Assembly (NCBI GenBank): GCA_964462685.1
Contig: CAYWYR010000002.1
Coordinates: forward strand, 134,811 to 198,810
DNA from: CAYWYR01 sp964462685
Lineage (GTDB): Bacteria > Bacteroidota > Ignavibacteria > Kapaibacteriales > UBA2268
Length of the DNA stretch: 64,000 nt
Direction: 5' to 3'
The translations under genes and the position numbers were made by a program. Of this stretch, positions 53,141 through 61,194 are shown in pieces. The first letter of the stretch is position 1. Each line of letters starts with the position of its first letter. A model generated the notes under the pieces. That model did not search any database. It saw nothing but the letters and a program-made list of their open reading frames with translations, and was not told the DNA's origin.

Positions 53141-53260
53141 CGTTGTAATCTCTTTTATCCATGTTATACGGACGAAAAAGACTTATTTATGGTATTGTTA
53201 AATATTGTTTTTAAACATACTTACTATAGATGTGATTTAATAAGCTGTGCAAAAATATGT

Positions 53261-54196
53261 TTATTTTATTAAGATGTAACTGAACTGGCTAATAATATTA
53301 ATCCCAATATTATTAGTATTGTTTATCTGTAGTATATTATCTGAAACTGAGTATTCAGCGTATCTTAATGCAACACCAAATGTAAAATAAATATTTGAGT
53401 TAAGATTTAGCTCTACCGATACATTACTTTCGTAACTTATGTTATTATCCAATTTATATGTAACGCTATTAAAGTTGTCATGAATTTTATTATTCATCAT
53501 AAAATTCAAGCCTAAGCCCACCCTGATACTATATGTAGAGTTGCGAACTTTATCAAATCTATAAAAAGGTATCACACCTAAAGTATTGAATGTTGATATA
53601 TAACCGTCAGAACTTTGATTAAAAAAACCACGAGAATCATAACTGGCGAATGGGATAGATAGCCCAAAATTATTATTGAATATTACTTCTCCTATTATAC
53701 CAATGCCTCCAATGCCTAATCCACTGATGGTGGCATCCGCTTCATCATTTAAATTTAATTGATTTGATACTCCCGGCATAGGAGCATATATACCTAAACT
53801 TATAATGTTATTATTAGTTTTGCGGTTTTTGAAAATAGTGCTCAATTGGGCACTTTCTTTTATTCCTATTGATTTTTCCACTTTTTCAACACTAAGTGGA
53901 GATCCAATACCAGTTAATATATTATAACTACCACTATTTATTCTTATAAACAAATCATCATTCATCCCTGATAAATTAATGATTGTATCGATAAGGTCAC
54001 TTTTAAATTTAATATCATTTGAGGTGTTCATATTAATAACTATTTTTTCCAAAGAATTCAAGTGAAATGTATCGTTATCAATATAAATACTTACCCCTCC
54101 CTGGGATAATGAGGAAGGGGAGTAAATAGTTAGGTCGTTTGAAATTAATTCTGATATTGATGAAAGTAATATCAAAATGTAAAAAAGAGATTTCAT
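53261..54196 (-). CDS. AT-rich outer-membrane beta-barrel-like protein
   Basis: 312 residues from the ATG at 54194-54196; a longer in-frame start at 54304 overlaps a neighbouring frame and is rejected. A signal peptide (1-20; LFYILILLSSISELIS) precedes a mature part with alternating aromatic and polar residues typical of an outer-membrane beta-barrel (for example YAPMPGVSNQLNLNDEADATIS, GLSIPFASYDS, IRVGLGLNFMM), ending FSYILIK, which is close to a C-terminal aromatic barrel signature. Codon use is strongly AT-rich (many AAT, ATA and TTA codons), unlike most neighbours. The family is not recognised. It follows the lipoprotein remnant at 54285 by 88 nt. Confidence 0.7.
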   Translation of the reverse strand: MKSLFYILILLSSISELISNDLTIYSPSSLSQGGVSIYIDNDTFHLNSLEKIVINMNTSNDIKFKSDLIDTIINLSGMNDDLFIRINSGSYNILTGIGSPLSVEKVEKSIGIKESAQLSTIFKNRKTNNNIISLGIYAPMPGVSNQLNLNDEADATISGLGIGGIGIIGEVIFNNNFGLSIPFASYDSRGFFNQSSDGYISTFNTLGVIPFYRFDKVRNSTYSIRVGLGLNFMMNNKIHDNFNSVTYKLDNNISYESNVSVELNLNSNIYFTFGVALRYAEYSVSDNILQINNTNNIGINIISQFSYILIK

Positions 54197-54284
54197 ACTT
54201 GTCGGCTTATAATATTCCGAAAAATTTAAATGCAACTCTAAAAACTTTAACGAAAGTATCTGTTGCTCCTGACACGGTATAACT

Positions 54285-54686
54285 TTATGCAGAGCTAATA
54301 GCACCTCCTATAGCAGCATCTAACCAATCTTTACCACCAGCTGGTTGCTGGGCATATTTTACGAGCGTATATACACCATCTATCAATATGTATTGTGCTA
54401 TTGGTTGTGGATCTTCGGAAGAATCTTGCCAGTTATTCCATTCATTCGAACTATCGTTTCTTACATTATCCCAATAACTATATGAAAAACGGCAAGTACT
54501 AGAAAAAACAAATATTGTTTCCTTTTCTTCTACCGAAAGTGATGTATCACTTGAGACATCTGATTCTAATGCTTTGATTTTAGGTTGTTAGTGCACCTTG
54601 ATCATCATTGCATGATACTAAAAAGATTATACTAAAACATAGTAAAATCCTAAAGAGAGAGAGAGAGAGAGAGAGAGAGTCTTCAT
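54285..54686 (-). pseudogene. Small lipoprotein gene, frameshifted at a (CT)n tract
   Basis: From an ATG at 54684-54686 the reading frame gives MKTLSLSLSLS..., a (CT)12 tract read as Leu-Ser repeats, then runs into a stop. In the shifted frame after the tract, FRILLCFSIIFLVSC forms a classical lipoprotein signal with lipobox LVSC, followed by NDDQGALTT. A second shift restores the original frame, which then reads to a stop at 54285 through PKIKALESDVSSDTSLSVEE... and GGKDWLDAAIGGAISSA. Net length is 402 bp. The ancestral protein was probably a lipoprotein of about 130 residues. It lies in the AT-rich stretch upstream of the barrel gene. Confidence 0.6.
54655..54679 (-). repeat. (CT)12 dinucleotide tract within a lipoprotein signal
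   Basis: Twelve GA units on the plus strand (54655-54678) plus a G; on the coding strand (CT)12. A gain or loss of one unit would change the reading frame of the lipoprotein gene. Confidence 0.85.
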
Positions 54687-54918
54687 AATGGCATCCAATA
54701 TGTATTAGGGAAAAATTGGTTTCTAGAACATAACTATAAACTATGTAATATCCAAATAGATATTATAATTCGTTTTAGAACTTATTAAAAGAATTATTAT
54801 TAAATTTTATAATACAAAGTGAATCAAAATTTATTTGAATGACATAATCATTTGAGAAATCTCGTATGTGCTCTACCTATACTTACATAACTAAAAATAT
54901 TTCATAGTATTATAATTT

Positions 54919-56985
54919 CTACCTTTCCCCTACCTCGGACTCGACTGATATGCGTACGGTACGGCAATAGAATCTACCTTCGGGCAATTCATTATCGAAG
55001 ATCAGCTCTTCTTCGCCTATGCCGAAGGTGGCGGTTCTAGGGTGGCGAAGGTATCTTGCTACAGAAGTGGCACGGCGATCCGCAATCTTCTTGTTGGTGA
55101 TCTCATCTCCCATAGCGTCACTATATCCCAGAACAGTTACAGTGTCTTCGGTGGCTATACGTGATTTTACGAAATCCACTGTTTTGCGGTGCTCTCGGTT
55201 AAGAGAGGTTTTTCCGTAATCGAACAGGATAAGGCCGTAGTATTCGAATTCTTTATCACGGCGGCGCTCCATTCGTTTTCTATCGACAGTAAGCTGATTG
55301 ATCGAAATAGATTTTTGATCTGATTCTGCGTTATTGCCCAATTTATCCCAAACCTGCAGCTCGCAAAAAATAGTCTGTGCGTTTCTCAGGTTTGCACCGC
55401 TTTCTTCGGGATCCCATACGATGCTATCTGGCAGATCTCCTGTTCCTTGTTTTTCGAATAGCACTCTTTCGCCTTGCTTAGCGGTAAGTTTCCAATCTCT
55501 TATATCTATTTCGGAATCTGCTTCCGGTTTGAAAACGAATTTTGTTTTTGTTATTTGTCTTATAGTATCGTTTGTCATTACGGGTTTGGAGATATCATCG
55601 AAATCTGAAGTAATCTCTACTCGCCTGTTTTCCTGATACCCTGGTAGTGTGTCAGTACGGCTTGCCTGCCTTGGCAAGTCCCTAGCTTTGATATCCATCC
55701 GGCTGGGATCAATGGCCCAGTTGTTTTTGAGATAATTGTAAACTGCTTTAGCCCTGTTTTCCGATAGCTGACGGTTATCTTTCTCGACACCCTCGTCGCT
55801 GTTGTTGCCAGTTATAGTAATAGTGATGTCTGGGTTGGAACGCATTCTGCCCCCTACAATGTTCAGTACATTATAGTAAGTTTCCAAATCATCGGATTTT
55901 CTAAGATTATCTATACGGAAGCGTCTTACTTCACCGCTTTCGAGCAGCTGATACCTTTCTGGGATTGTATCCGAACCTTCATCAAAGAAAACATAATTGA
56001 GGAGTGGGCGCATATTGAAGCTTACGAAATCCTCTATCATGAGTTCGTTATCGGCAATGGTATTGCCGCTGCTATCACGTTGAAATACTTTAAGTGATGC
56101 GTTGATAGTCGGCGGGTCAGTTGGCATGGGCAGTTCCGGTAGCGGAGGGGCTGCAGGCGGTGGCGGTGGCGGTGGCGGAACGGGCGGCGTTCTATATTTA
56201 AGGGCTATACCACCCCTTATATCGAATGTCTGCCAGTCCGTATCGGATACCGGGCCACCAGGGTAATACTTTAATAATATCTCTGGAGTAAGGAAAAGGC
56301 CGGGCCTTTTTTGCAGTGGCAAGTCATATCCCGCACCCAATGCGATACCGAACATAAACTTGGAAGACTCAATATCCCCGTCCTGAAAATTTCTCGTTCT
56401 TCGCCCGTCCCCGAACGTGCCCATATCTGTGGTGATTCGCTCCACGGTTGAGTATTCTGTAGTGATCGGGATTCTGAAACTCAAACCTCCGTAAAGGTTC
56501 AGTTCCTTCCAAAACCTATAGCTGATTAGCGGATCGATGCCTATCATAAAAAACTCGGTATTGAGGCTATGGCTGAACGTAGCTGTCGTTCCGCTTTGGT
56601 CAATCACCACAAACTGATCTTCAAGACTTTCAAAATCGGCAAAGAAATATGAAAAGGATCCCCTTATCTGCATGCCTAAAACAGTATCAAACGGCATTTC
56701 GAAAAGAGCACCTATATCGAAACCTTGTGATGTTGTAAAACCATATTTAGGGCAGCAGGAGTTTACACCTGGTAGATTTTGGAAGCTTGCTATGTTTAGA
56801 ACAGGGCCATAATGCCCGAAGATACCGTATCTGTTTTTTAGGCGATTGGTATCGATTTCAGGTTGGGAGTTTCTGGTTTCAAAGATACTATCCTGAATAA
56901 TAGCGTGGCTACTTTGGAAATTTAGAAAGCTGAAAAAGAGTAACAATCCAAGTGAGATTGAAATATGGTTTATGTGCTGTCTCAA
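54919..56985 (-). CDS. OmpA-family protein with tandem OmpA-like domains and a proline-rich hinge
   Basis: 688 residues. Signal peptide (about 10-30), a beta-barrel-like part (about 50-255), a hinge with eight consecutive prolines (about 265-275), then two OmpA-C-like domains separated by an Ig-like segment: the first near RQLSENRAKAVYNYLKNN, the second near KKIADRRATSVARYLRH. The double cysteine NLPGVNSCCPKY (77-78) is shared with the paralogue at 46631. Start is a TTG at 56983-56985; no ATG lies nearby. Such proteins anchor the outer membrane to peptidoglycan. The stop lies 233 nt from the AT-rich gene cluster. Confidence 0.88.
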   Translation of the reverse strand: MRQHINHISISLGLLLFFSFLNFQSSHAIIQDSIFETRNSQPEIDTNRLKNRYGIFGHYGPVLNIASFQNLPGVNSCCPKYGFTTSQGFDIGALFEMPFDTVLGMQIRGSFSYFFADFESLEDQFVVIDQSGTTATFSHSLNTEFFMIGIDPLISYRFWKELNLYGGLSFRIPITTEYSTVERITTDMGTFGDGRRTRNFQDGDIESSKFMFGIALGAGYDLPLQKRPGLFLTPEILLKYYPGGPVSDTDWQTFDIRGGIALKYRTPPVPPPPPPPPAAPPLPELPMPTDPPTINASLKVFQRDSSGNTIADNELMIEDFVSFNMRPLLNYVFFDEGSDTIPERYQLLESGEVRRFRIDNLRKSDDLETYYNVLNIVGGRMRSNPDITITITGNNSDEGVEKDNRQLSENRAKAVYNYLKNNWAIDPSRMDIKARDLPRQASRTDTLPGYQENRRVEITSDFDDISKPVMTNDTIRQITKTKFVFKPEADSEIDIRDWKLTAKQGERVLFEKQGTGDLPDSIVWDPEESGANLRNAQTIFCELQVWDKLGNNAESDQKSISINQLTVDRKRMERRRDKEFEYYGLILFDYGKTSLNREHRKTVDFVKSRIATEDTVTVLGYSDAMGDEITNKKIADRRATSVARYLRHPRTATFGIGEEELIFDNELPEGRFYCRTVRISVESEVGER

Positions 56986-57080
56986 ATATGGAATCGGTAT
57001 TGTGAGGTTGGTTTATCGACAAAATTAACCTAAAGCAATTAAGATACCATAATTTTTAACAAGAATCTAGAATATGTAGA

Positions 57081-57118
57081 TATAAAAAATCAAGGCCAGA
57101 TATAAATTAGCCTTGATT
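57081..57118 (-). terminator. Terminator after the small T9SS protein
   Basis: AATCAAGGC (57088-57096) and GCCTTGATT (57110-57118) form a 9-bp stem, followed on the minus strand by a run of six U. It lies 23 nt after the stop at 57141. Confidence 0.85.
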
Positions 57119-57140
57119 CAGATTTGGAATGACGTTGCTT

Positions 57141-57749
57141 TTAATCAACTCTAAGTTGCACTACCCTGATATCGGCACCATATTGTACAGTAAGATAATA
57201 TACACCAGAAGTAAACTTAGAAGTATCAATCTGTAGATCAAACTGCCCACCTGGATGGAAACCGTTGTATAGTTCAGAAATAAAAGAACCATCAACAGTG
57301 TTGAGTTTAATTCTAATATTAGCTTCTGAAGCTTGCATACTAAGCTTTGTCATCTGATTTGCAGGATTGGGACTGATTATTATCCTATCGGAAATAGATT
57401 TATCTTCATTGATGCGAAATCCTTGATTACTACCCAGCTTATGATTACTTGATGTAGTGGGAAGATAATTAGTACCATCGTTTGTTTCGTATATCTCACC
57501 ATCGAGATTTGTGTATCTTATCATTGTACCGCTTTGATTGCCACGCATAAAATCGCTTAGCAATGTGCCATAATTATTAGTTTCAATAATTGGCTTAGGG
57601 CTGTTTAGATCAAGCAGATATTCGTTACCGTCACCATCATTATATCTGATCAGAGTATTACTTTTGTCTATTTTATTCATGAAAGGATTTGCCCATGCAA
57701 ATGAACAGCCAAACAGAATAAATAAAAAAGTAGTGATTATGTTTCTCAT
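57141..57749 (-). CDS. Small secreted protein with T9SS C-terminal sorting domain
   Basis: 202 residues. Signal peptide (1-20, ending SFAWA). Residues 25-100 carry a short internal repeat: LIRYNDGDGNEYLLDLN and MIRYTNLDGEIYETND align with a period of about 45. The C-terminal 85 residues are a T9SS type A sorting domain beginning IISPNPANQ and ending VVQLRVD. The protein is therefore expected to reach the cell surface or be released. The function of the N-terminal part is unknown. The upstream gene ends 1 nt before, so the two share an operon. A terminator follows. Confidence 0.85.
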   Translation of the reverse strand: MRNIITTFLFILFGCSFAWANPFMNKIDKSNTLIRYNDGDGNEYLLDLNSPKPIIETNNYGTLLSDFMRGNQSGTMIRYTNLDGEIYETNDGTNYLPTTSSNHKLGSNQGFRINEDKSISDRIIISPNPANQMTKLSMQASEANIRIKLNTVDGSFISELYNGFHPGGQFDLQIDTSKFTSGVYYLTVQYGADIRVVQLRVD

Positions 57750-57750
57750 T

Positions 57751-59082
57751 TCATTGCTTTATTATTATTTTTTCGATTATTTTTTGATTGGCATCACCGA
57801 TATAGTAATTGCCGGGTTTTACGTTGGCTAAGCTAATAGTAGAGCCATCGGTTTCTACTCTGTACTGCCTGCCGTTTATGTCTGTTAAGAACAGTTCGCA
57901 GTTTTTACAACCATCAATATTCAACTGTTCTCCTAAGTTGATCACAGTAGGATATATTCTTAGTCCGCTTTTAGTTTCTCGAGTGCTACTAGGAGTCTTG
58001 GAAACAAGTAATTTTCTCTCCCAGCCTACTCTTACTTCCAAAAATATCCTATCGTATTCTTGATCGTAATGAAGCATCTTGAATAGAGAGTCTCTATATT
58101 CTATAGGTACATCATCTTTTGTTAAAAAAGGTGAAATAAGTCTGTTTTCAAGATTATATTGATTGAAAATAACTTCACCTGCACTTCTTCCATTCAAAAA
58201 TATAAGGTTGTTACCATTTAAATGGAACTCACGAGCAGTGTTCAACATTCCTTTATGATTAGGTCCTAGAAAATAACCGCCGCCATCATCGTTAATAATA
58301 AATACAAACTCAGATTGATTCTCTCGAAAGTCTGCTTCTACTTGCCCGATTATATATTCACCTGCTACCTCAAATTGTTCTACTTGAATATAAGTAGAAG
58401 AATTATAAGGCGTTGGAATTGGGAACGTATCCGAATCTCCGGTATCCTTATAATATACAATACCATCTTCACGGATGTTATTATAAGAAACGTATCCCTC
58501 ACCATAAGGCTTTACACCACTATAAAACGATGGTAGTTTAGGATTCATGAGGGTTCTGCTGAGTATTTCAATGCCATTTTCACTTACTTCTGCGACTACA
58601 TTATATGACTTCCGATCGTGTATTGAATCATTTGGATCGTTGAACTTCTCTAAATAACCAATTATCCCACCTTCAGTAGTTTCACCGCTAGCTGTAAGAA
58701 TGATAACATCCTGTCCATTATCAGGGAACTCAACAACACTAAATCCATTATTATTGAATAATAGTATTTTATTTCCGAGTTGAAGAAGGAAACCTTCTGG
58801 ATATTCGCTAAAATGGAAAGATCTTGTTCCTCCATAGCTTTCTTCCAAAAGAGGGTGGACTAGTTCTTCCAGTTCACCACTGTCGTATCGGAAGATTCTC
58901 AATTTTGTAAACCGATCATCACCAGGGTAAGATTCCTGAGTAAGGAAAAATGTATTTTTTCCATTGCCTACTATTTCAGTAATAGATGTGAATTCATACT
59001 TTGAGTAATCGAACTCGTAATATTCTCTAGTATTCGCATTTACTGCAGATAGGATAAAGATAAGTATAGTTAAAATTTTCAT
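57751..59082 (-). CDS. Secreted beta-propeller-like protein with T9SS sorting domain
   Basis: 443 residues from the ATG at 59080-59082, which has AAAGGGG about 6 nt upstream; a longer in-frame ATG at 59154 would place the signal peptide internally and is rejected. Signal peptide ends near SAVNA. The mature part is rich in short beta strands of the type 'YHFSEYPEGFLLQLGNKILLFNNNGF', possibly a propeller. The C-terminal domain (about 370-443) has IYPTVINLGEQLNIDGCKNCELFLTDINGRQY and ends KIIIKQ, matching T9SS type A tails, with the two cysteines not usual for that domain. It overlaps no gene and is followed after 1 nt by the small T9SS protein. Confidence 0.8.
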   Translation of the reverse strand: MKILTILIFILSAVNANTREYYEFDYSKYEFTSITEIVGNGKNTFFLTQESYPGDDRFTKLRIFRYDSGELEELVHPLLEESYGGTRSFHFSEYPEGFLLQLGNKILLFNNNGFSVVEFPDNGQDVIILTASGETTEGGIIGYLEKFNDPNDSIHDRKSYNVVAEVSENGIEILSRTLMNPKLPSFYSGVKPYGEGYVSYNNIREDGIVYYKDTGDSDTFPIPTPYNSSTYIQVEQFEVAGEYIIGQVEADFRENQSEFVFIINDDGGGYFLGPNHKGMLNTAREFHLNGNNLIFLNGRSAGEVIFNQYNLENRLISPFLTKDDVPIEYRDSLFKMLHYDQEYDRIFLEVRVGWERKLLVSKTPSSTRETKSGLRIYPTVINLGEQLNIDGCKNCELFLTDINGRQYRVETDGSTISLANVKPGNYYIGDANQKIIEKIIIKQ

Positions 59083-59312
59083 TTGATACCCCTTTTTGAA
59101 TTGTAGTATAGGTAAGTCGTATTCAATTGATTTATTGAAAATGGTACTTTCCATCTAAAAGCAAATATTGTTCTTTAGAATACAGACACATTTACTAAGA
59201 AAATAGTTACTTAAGTCATAGTATTTATTATATCAAACTTCTCCACTTCTAAACGTATAAACAACTCAATTCAAATTTAGATTTGATAGAGTACATACCT
59301 TAACTTGTAATT

Positions 59313-59762
59313 ATGGACAAAATCAAAAACGAATTAGATAACTACAGGCATACCTATAGTGGTGAAGTCAAGTTCTCGGAGGTAGATTCCTTTGGGGTAG
59401 TGCATAATATCGCTTATCTCTACTGGATAGAATGGGCTAGAACGCAGTATCTTTTTGATATAGCGCATACCAAGAACTCCGAGTATTTTACCAAAGACCT
59501 ACCTTTGATGACAGTTACGACTAATATCGACTATCTTTCCTCGCTGAGGTTTGCCGATGAGTACAAAGTACTTACCAAGGTATCGAAATTAGGCAGGAGT
59601 TCTGTGACTTTCGAAAACCTTACAGTTGCCGGCAATGATGACCGCATCATCAACAAGGCTTCTTCAGTATTGGTATATGTGGATGCCGCTACGCAGCGAT
59701 CCAAACCCTTCCCAGATATTTACAAGCAAAGAATCATAGCTTTTGAAGGTATGGATAAATGA
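59313..59762 (+). CDS. YbgC/4-hydroxybenzoyl-CoA-type thioesterase
   Basis: 149 residues of the hotdog fold with the family pattern FSEVDSFGVVHNIAYLYWIEWARTQYLF, which holds the catalytic Asp (D26 by position) and the nearby His/Tyr. The reaction is hydrolysis of an acyl-CoA or acyl-ACP thioester. In many bacteria YbgC acts with the Tol-Pal system, but none is nearby here. The stop overlaps the next gene as ATGA, so translation is coupled. Confidence 0.9.
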   Translation: MDKIKNELDNYRHTYSGEVKFSEVDSFGVVHNIAYLYWIEWARTQYLFDIAHTKNSEYFTKDLPLMTVTTNIDYLSSLRFADEYKVLTKVSKLGRSSVTFENLTVAGNDDRIINKASSVLVYVDAATQRSKPFPDIYKQRIIAFEGMDK

Positions 59763-60403
59763 CAGAAATGCTCAAGAATATATTGAGCTGGTTCTGGAAA
59801 CTAGCTATCATAAGCATAATAGCTGTTATAGTTATGTATATAGCAGTAGATAGTTATTCGGAGGACTATTTATTTGATGATATAAATGAGCTGCCGACAA
59901 ACCGTGCGGGGATACTGCTTGGTACATCTAAGTATGTGCCGCAGGGCGGTATCAACCAGTTCTACCAGTATAGGATAGACGCGGCAGTCGCACTATACCG
60001 GTCAGGTAAAATCAAGAAGATTATCGCAAGCGGTGATAATGGTAGCCAGTATTATAATGAACCCGTAAAAATGCAGGGCGATCTGATGAAGCGTGGCATA
60101 CCTGAAAAAGATATCAAATTAGATTATGCGGGGTTCAGCACGCTTGACGCAATGGTCCGGGCGGAAGCGATATTTTCGCAGAAGTCATTCACGGTTATCT
60201 CCCAAGAGTTTCACAATTCGAGGGCGGTATTTATAGCGAGGGAAAAAGGAATAGACGCTGTTGCCTATAATGCTCAGGATGTAGCAGAAGGCCGCGGCCT
60301 TATGACTCATTTCCGTGAGTATATGGCGAGGGTAAAAATGTTCCTCGATCTTTATGTATTACACACAGAGCCTAAGTTTTACGGGGATAAGGTCAGGGTG
60401 TGA
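59759..60403 (+). CDS. SanA/YdcF-like (DUF218) membrane protein
   Basis: 214 residues: an N-terminal helix (about 13-33), then a DUF218 domain with GILLGTSKYVPQGGINQFYQYRIDAAVALYRSGK, IIASGDNGSQYYNEP and DYAGFSTLDAMVRAEAIF, followed by TVISQEFHNSRAVFIAREKGIDAVAYNA. The layout matches SanA, an inner-membrane protein with a periplasmic domain linked to envelope permeability and vancomycin exclusion; the biochemical role is not settled. It overlaps the thioesterase gene by 4 nt (ATGA). Confidence 0.9.
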   Translation: MTEMLKNILSWFWKLAIISIIAVIVMYIAVDSYSEDYLFDDINELPTNRAGILLGTSKYVPQGGINQFYQYRIDAAVALYRSGKIKKIIASGDNGSQYYNEPVKMQGDLMKRGIPEKDIKLDYAGFSTLDAMVRAEAIFSQKSFTVISQEFHNSRAVFIAREKGIDAVAYNAQDVAEGRGLMTHFREYMARVKMFLDLYVLHTEPKFYGDKVRV

Positions 60404-60488
60404 ATCTCCTATCTCACTACATTCACATTATATACTTTGTTGCTGTCTGTGTTCAGCAAAATGGAACATTAATGATATAATAGTAAAA

Positions 60489-60508
60489 GTGTGTATTAGA
60501 ATACACAC
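60489..60508. repeat. Perfect palindrome in the sanA / HTH convergence
   Basis: GTGTGTATT (60489-60497) and AATACACAC (60500-60508) are exact reverse complements with a 2-nt centre. It is either half of a double terminator or a possible binding site for the nearby regulator. Confidence 0.6.
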
Positions 60509-60511
60509 AAA

Positions 60512-60550
60512 AAAGGGTTAGAACAGTTAGGTAAACCGCTCTAACCCTTT
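60512..60550. terminator. Bidirectional terminator in the convergent intergenic region
   Basis: AAAGGGTTAGA (60512-60522) and TCTAACCCTTT (60540-60550) form an 11-bp stem. U-rich tracts lie on both sides. It serves the converging sanA-like and HTH genes. Confidence 0.8.
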
Positions 60551-60618
60551 ACAAGGTTATTGTTTGCTTTTTAAAGTTCTGATATACACTCTATTCTAGA
60601 TCAATAGAATGTACCGAA

Positions 60619-61092
60619 TCATAGTACTTTGAAAAGTGCTTTGAATTGCTTTTTGGTGTAGTAGTATGAAGTTTCGTCTTCGATGACTTTGTAGATAACG
60701 GAAGTGTCTTCAGAAAAGCCATACGTCTTAACCATATCGCTCCAGCTTTTGTCGCGAGTGTCATCAGCTTTCAGCTCTTTATAACGGACTATATTGCGTT
60801 TAAGAACTGCAAGTTCCTCATTATAACCCAGTTTGAATTCCTTAAGGAATACGGGTTTTTCCCCGAATAGCAGGTAATCGGGGTTGATATTGTAGTTGTT
60901 CTTCAAGCTGAGGATCATTTTCATGCCGAGTGGCTTTTTTTGAGCCTTATAAGCAGAAAAAGTTCCTGGGCTTTTGCCCATATCCGTTGCCATAGCACTA
61001 AGAGTTCCGAAGGTAGTTCTTGCTACTTCTTCCAATCTTCTGTAAACAACGTCCCAAGAGTCAGGTTTTTTATCGATATCGTATATTTTCAT
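60619..61092 (-). CDS. HTH transcriptional regulator (CI-repressor-like)
   Basis: 157 residues. The N-terminal half has a helix-turn-helix pattern AMATDMGKSPGTFSAYKAQKKPLGMKMILSLKNNYNINPDYLLFGEKP, close to the phage CI-type/HTH_31 repressors common in Bacteroidetes. The C-terminal half (about 80-157) is charged and does not obviously resemble a peptidase or ligand domain. Single-domain regulators of this kind often control mobile or stress genes; no phage genes are adjacent. The gene is isolated, bounded by a terminator region and by a T9SS protein in the same direction. Confidence 0.8.
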   Translation of the reverse strand: MKIYDIDKKPDSWDVVYRRLEEVARTTFGTLSAMATDMGKSPGTFSAYKAQKKPLGMKMILSLKNNYNINPDYLLFGEKPVFLKEFKLGYNEELAVLKRNIVRYKELKADDTRDKSWSDMVKTYGFSEDTSVIYKVIEDETSYYYTKKQFKALFKVL

Positions 61093-61194
61093 AATGCTAA
61101 ATTAGTACAAAGCGGGCATATATGTCAAATAAAATGATAAAAAACGTAAGAAACTGTGTAAAAAAGTAAGTACATTCTTCTTTGTACCCGCTAA

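Noticed and set aside
54197..54304. Extended start of the AT-rich barrel gene at 54304
   Set aside because: It would bury the signal peptide 36 residues inside and overlap the lipoprotein gene in another frame.
54655..54679. GA tract as a CRISPR or satellite
   Set aside because: A simple dinucleotide run without spacers; explained as part of a coding region.
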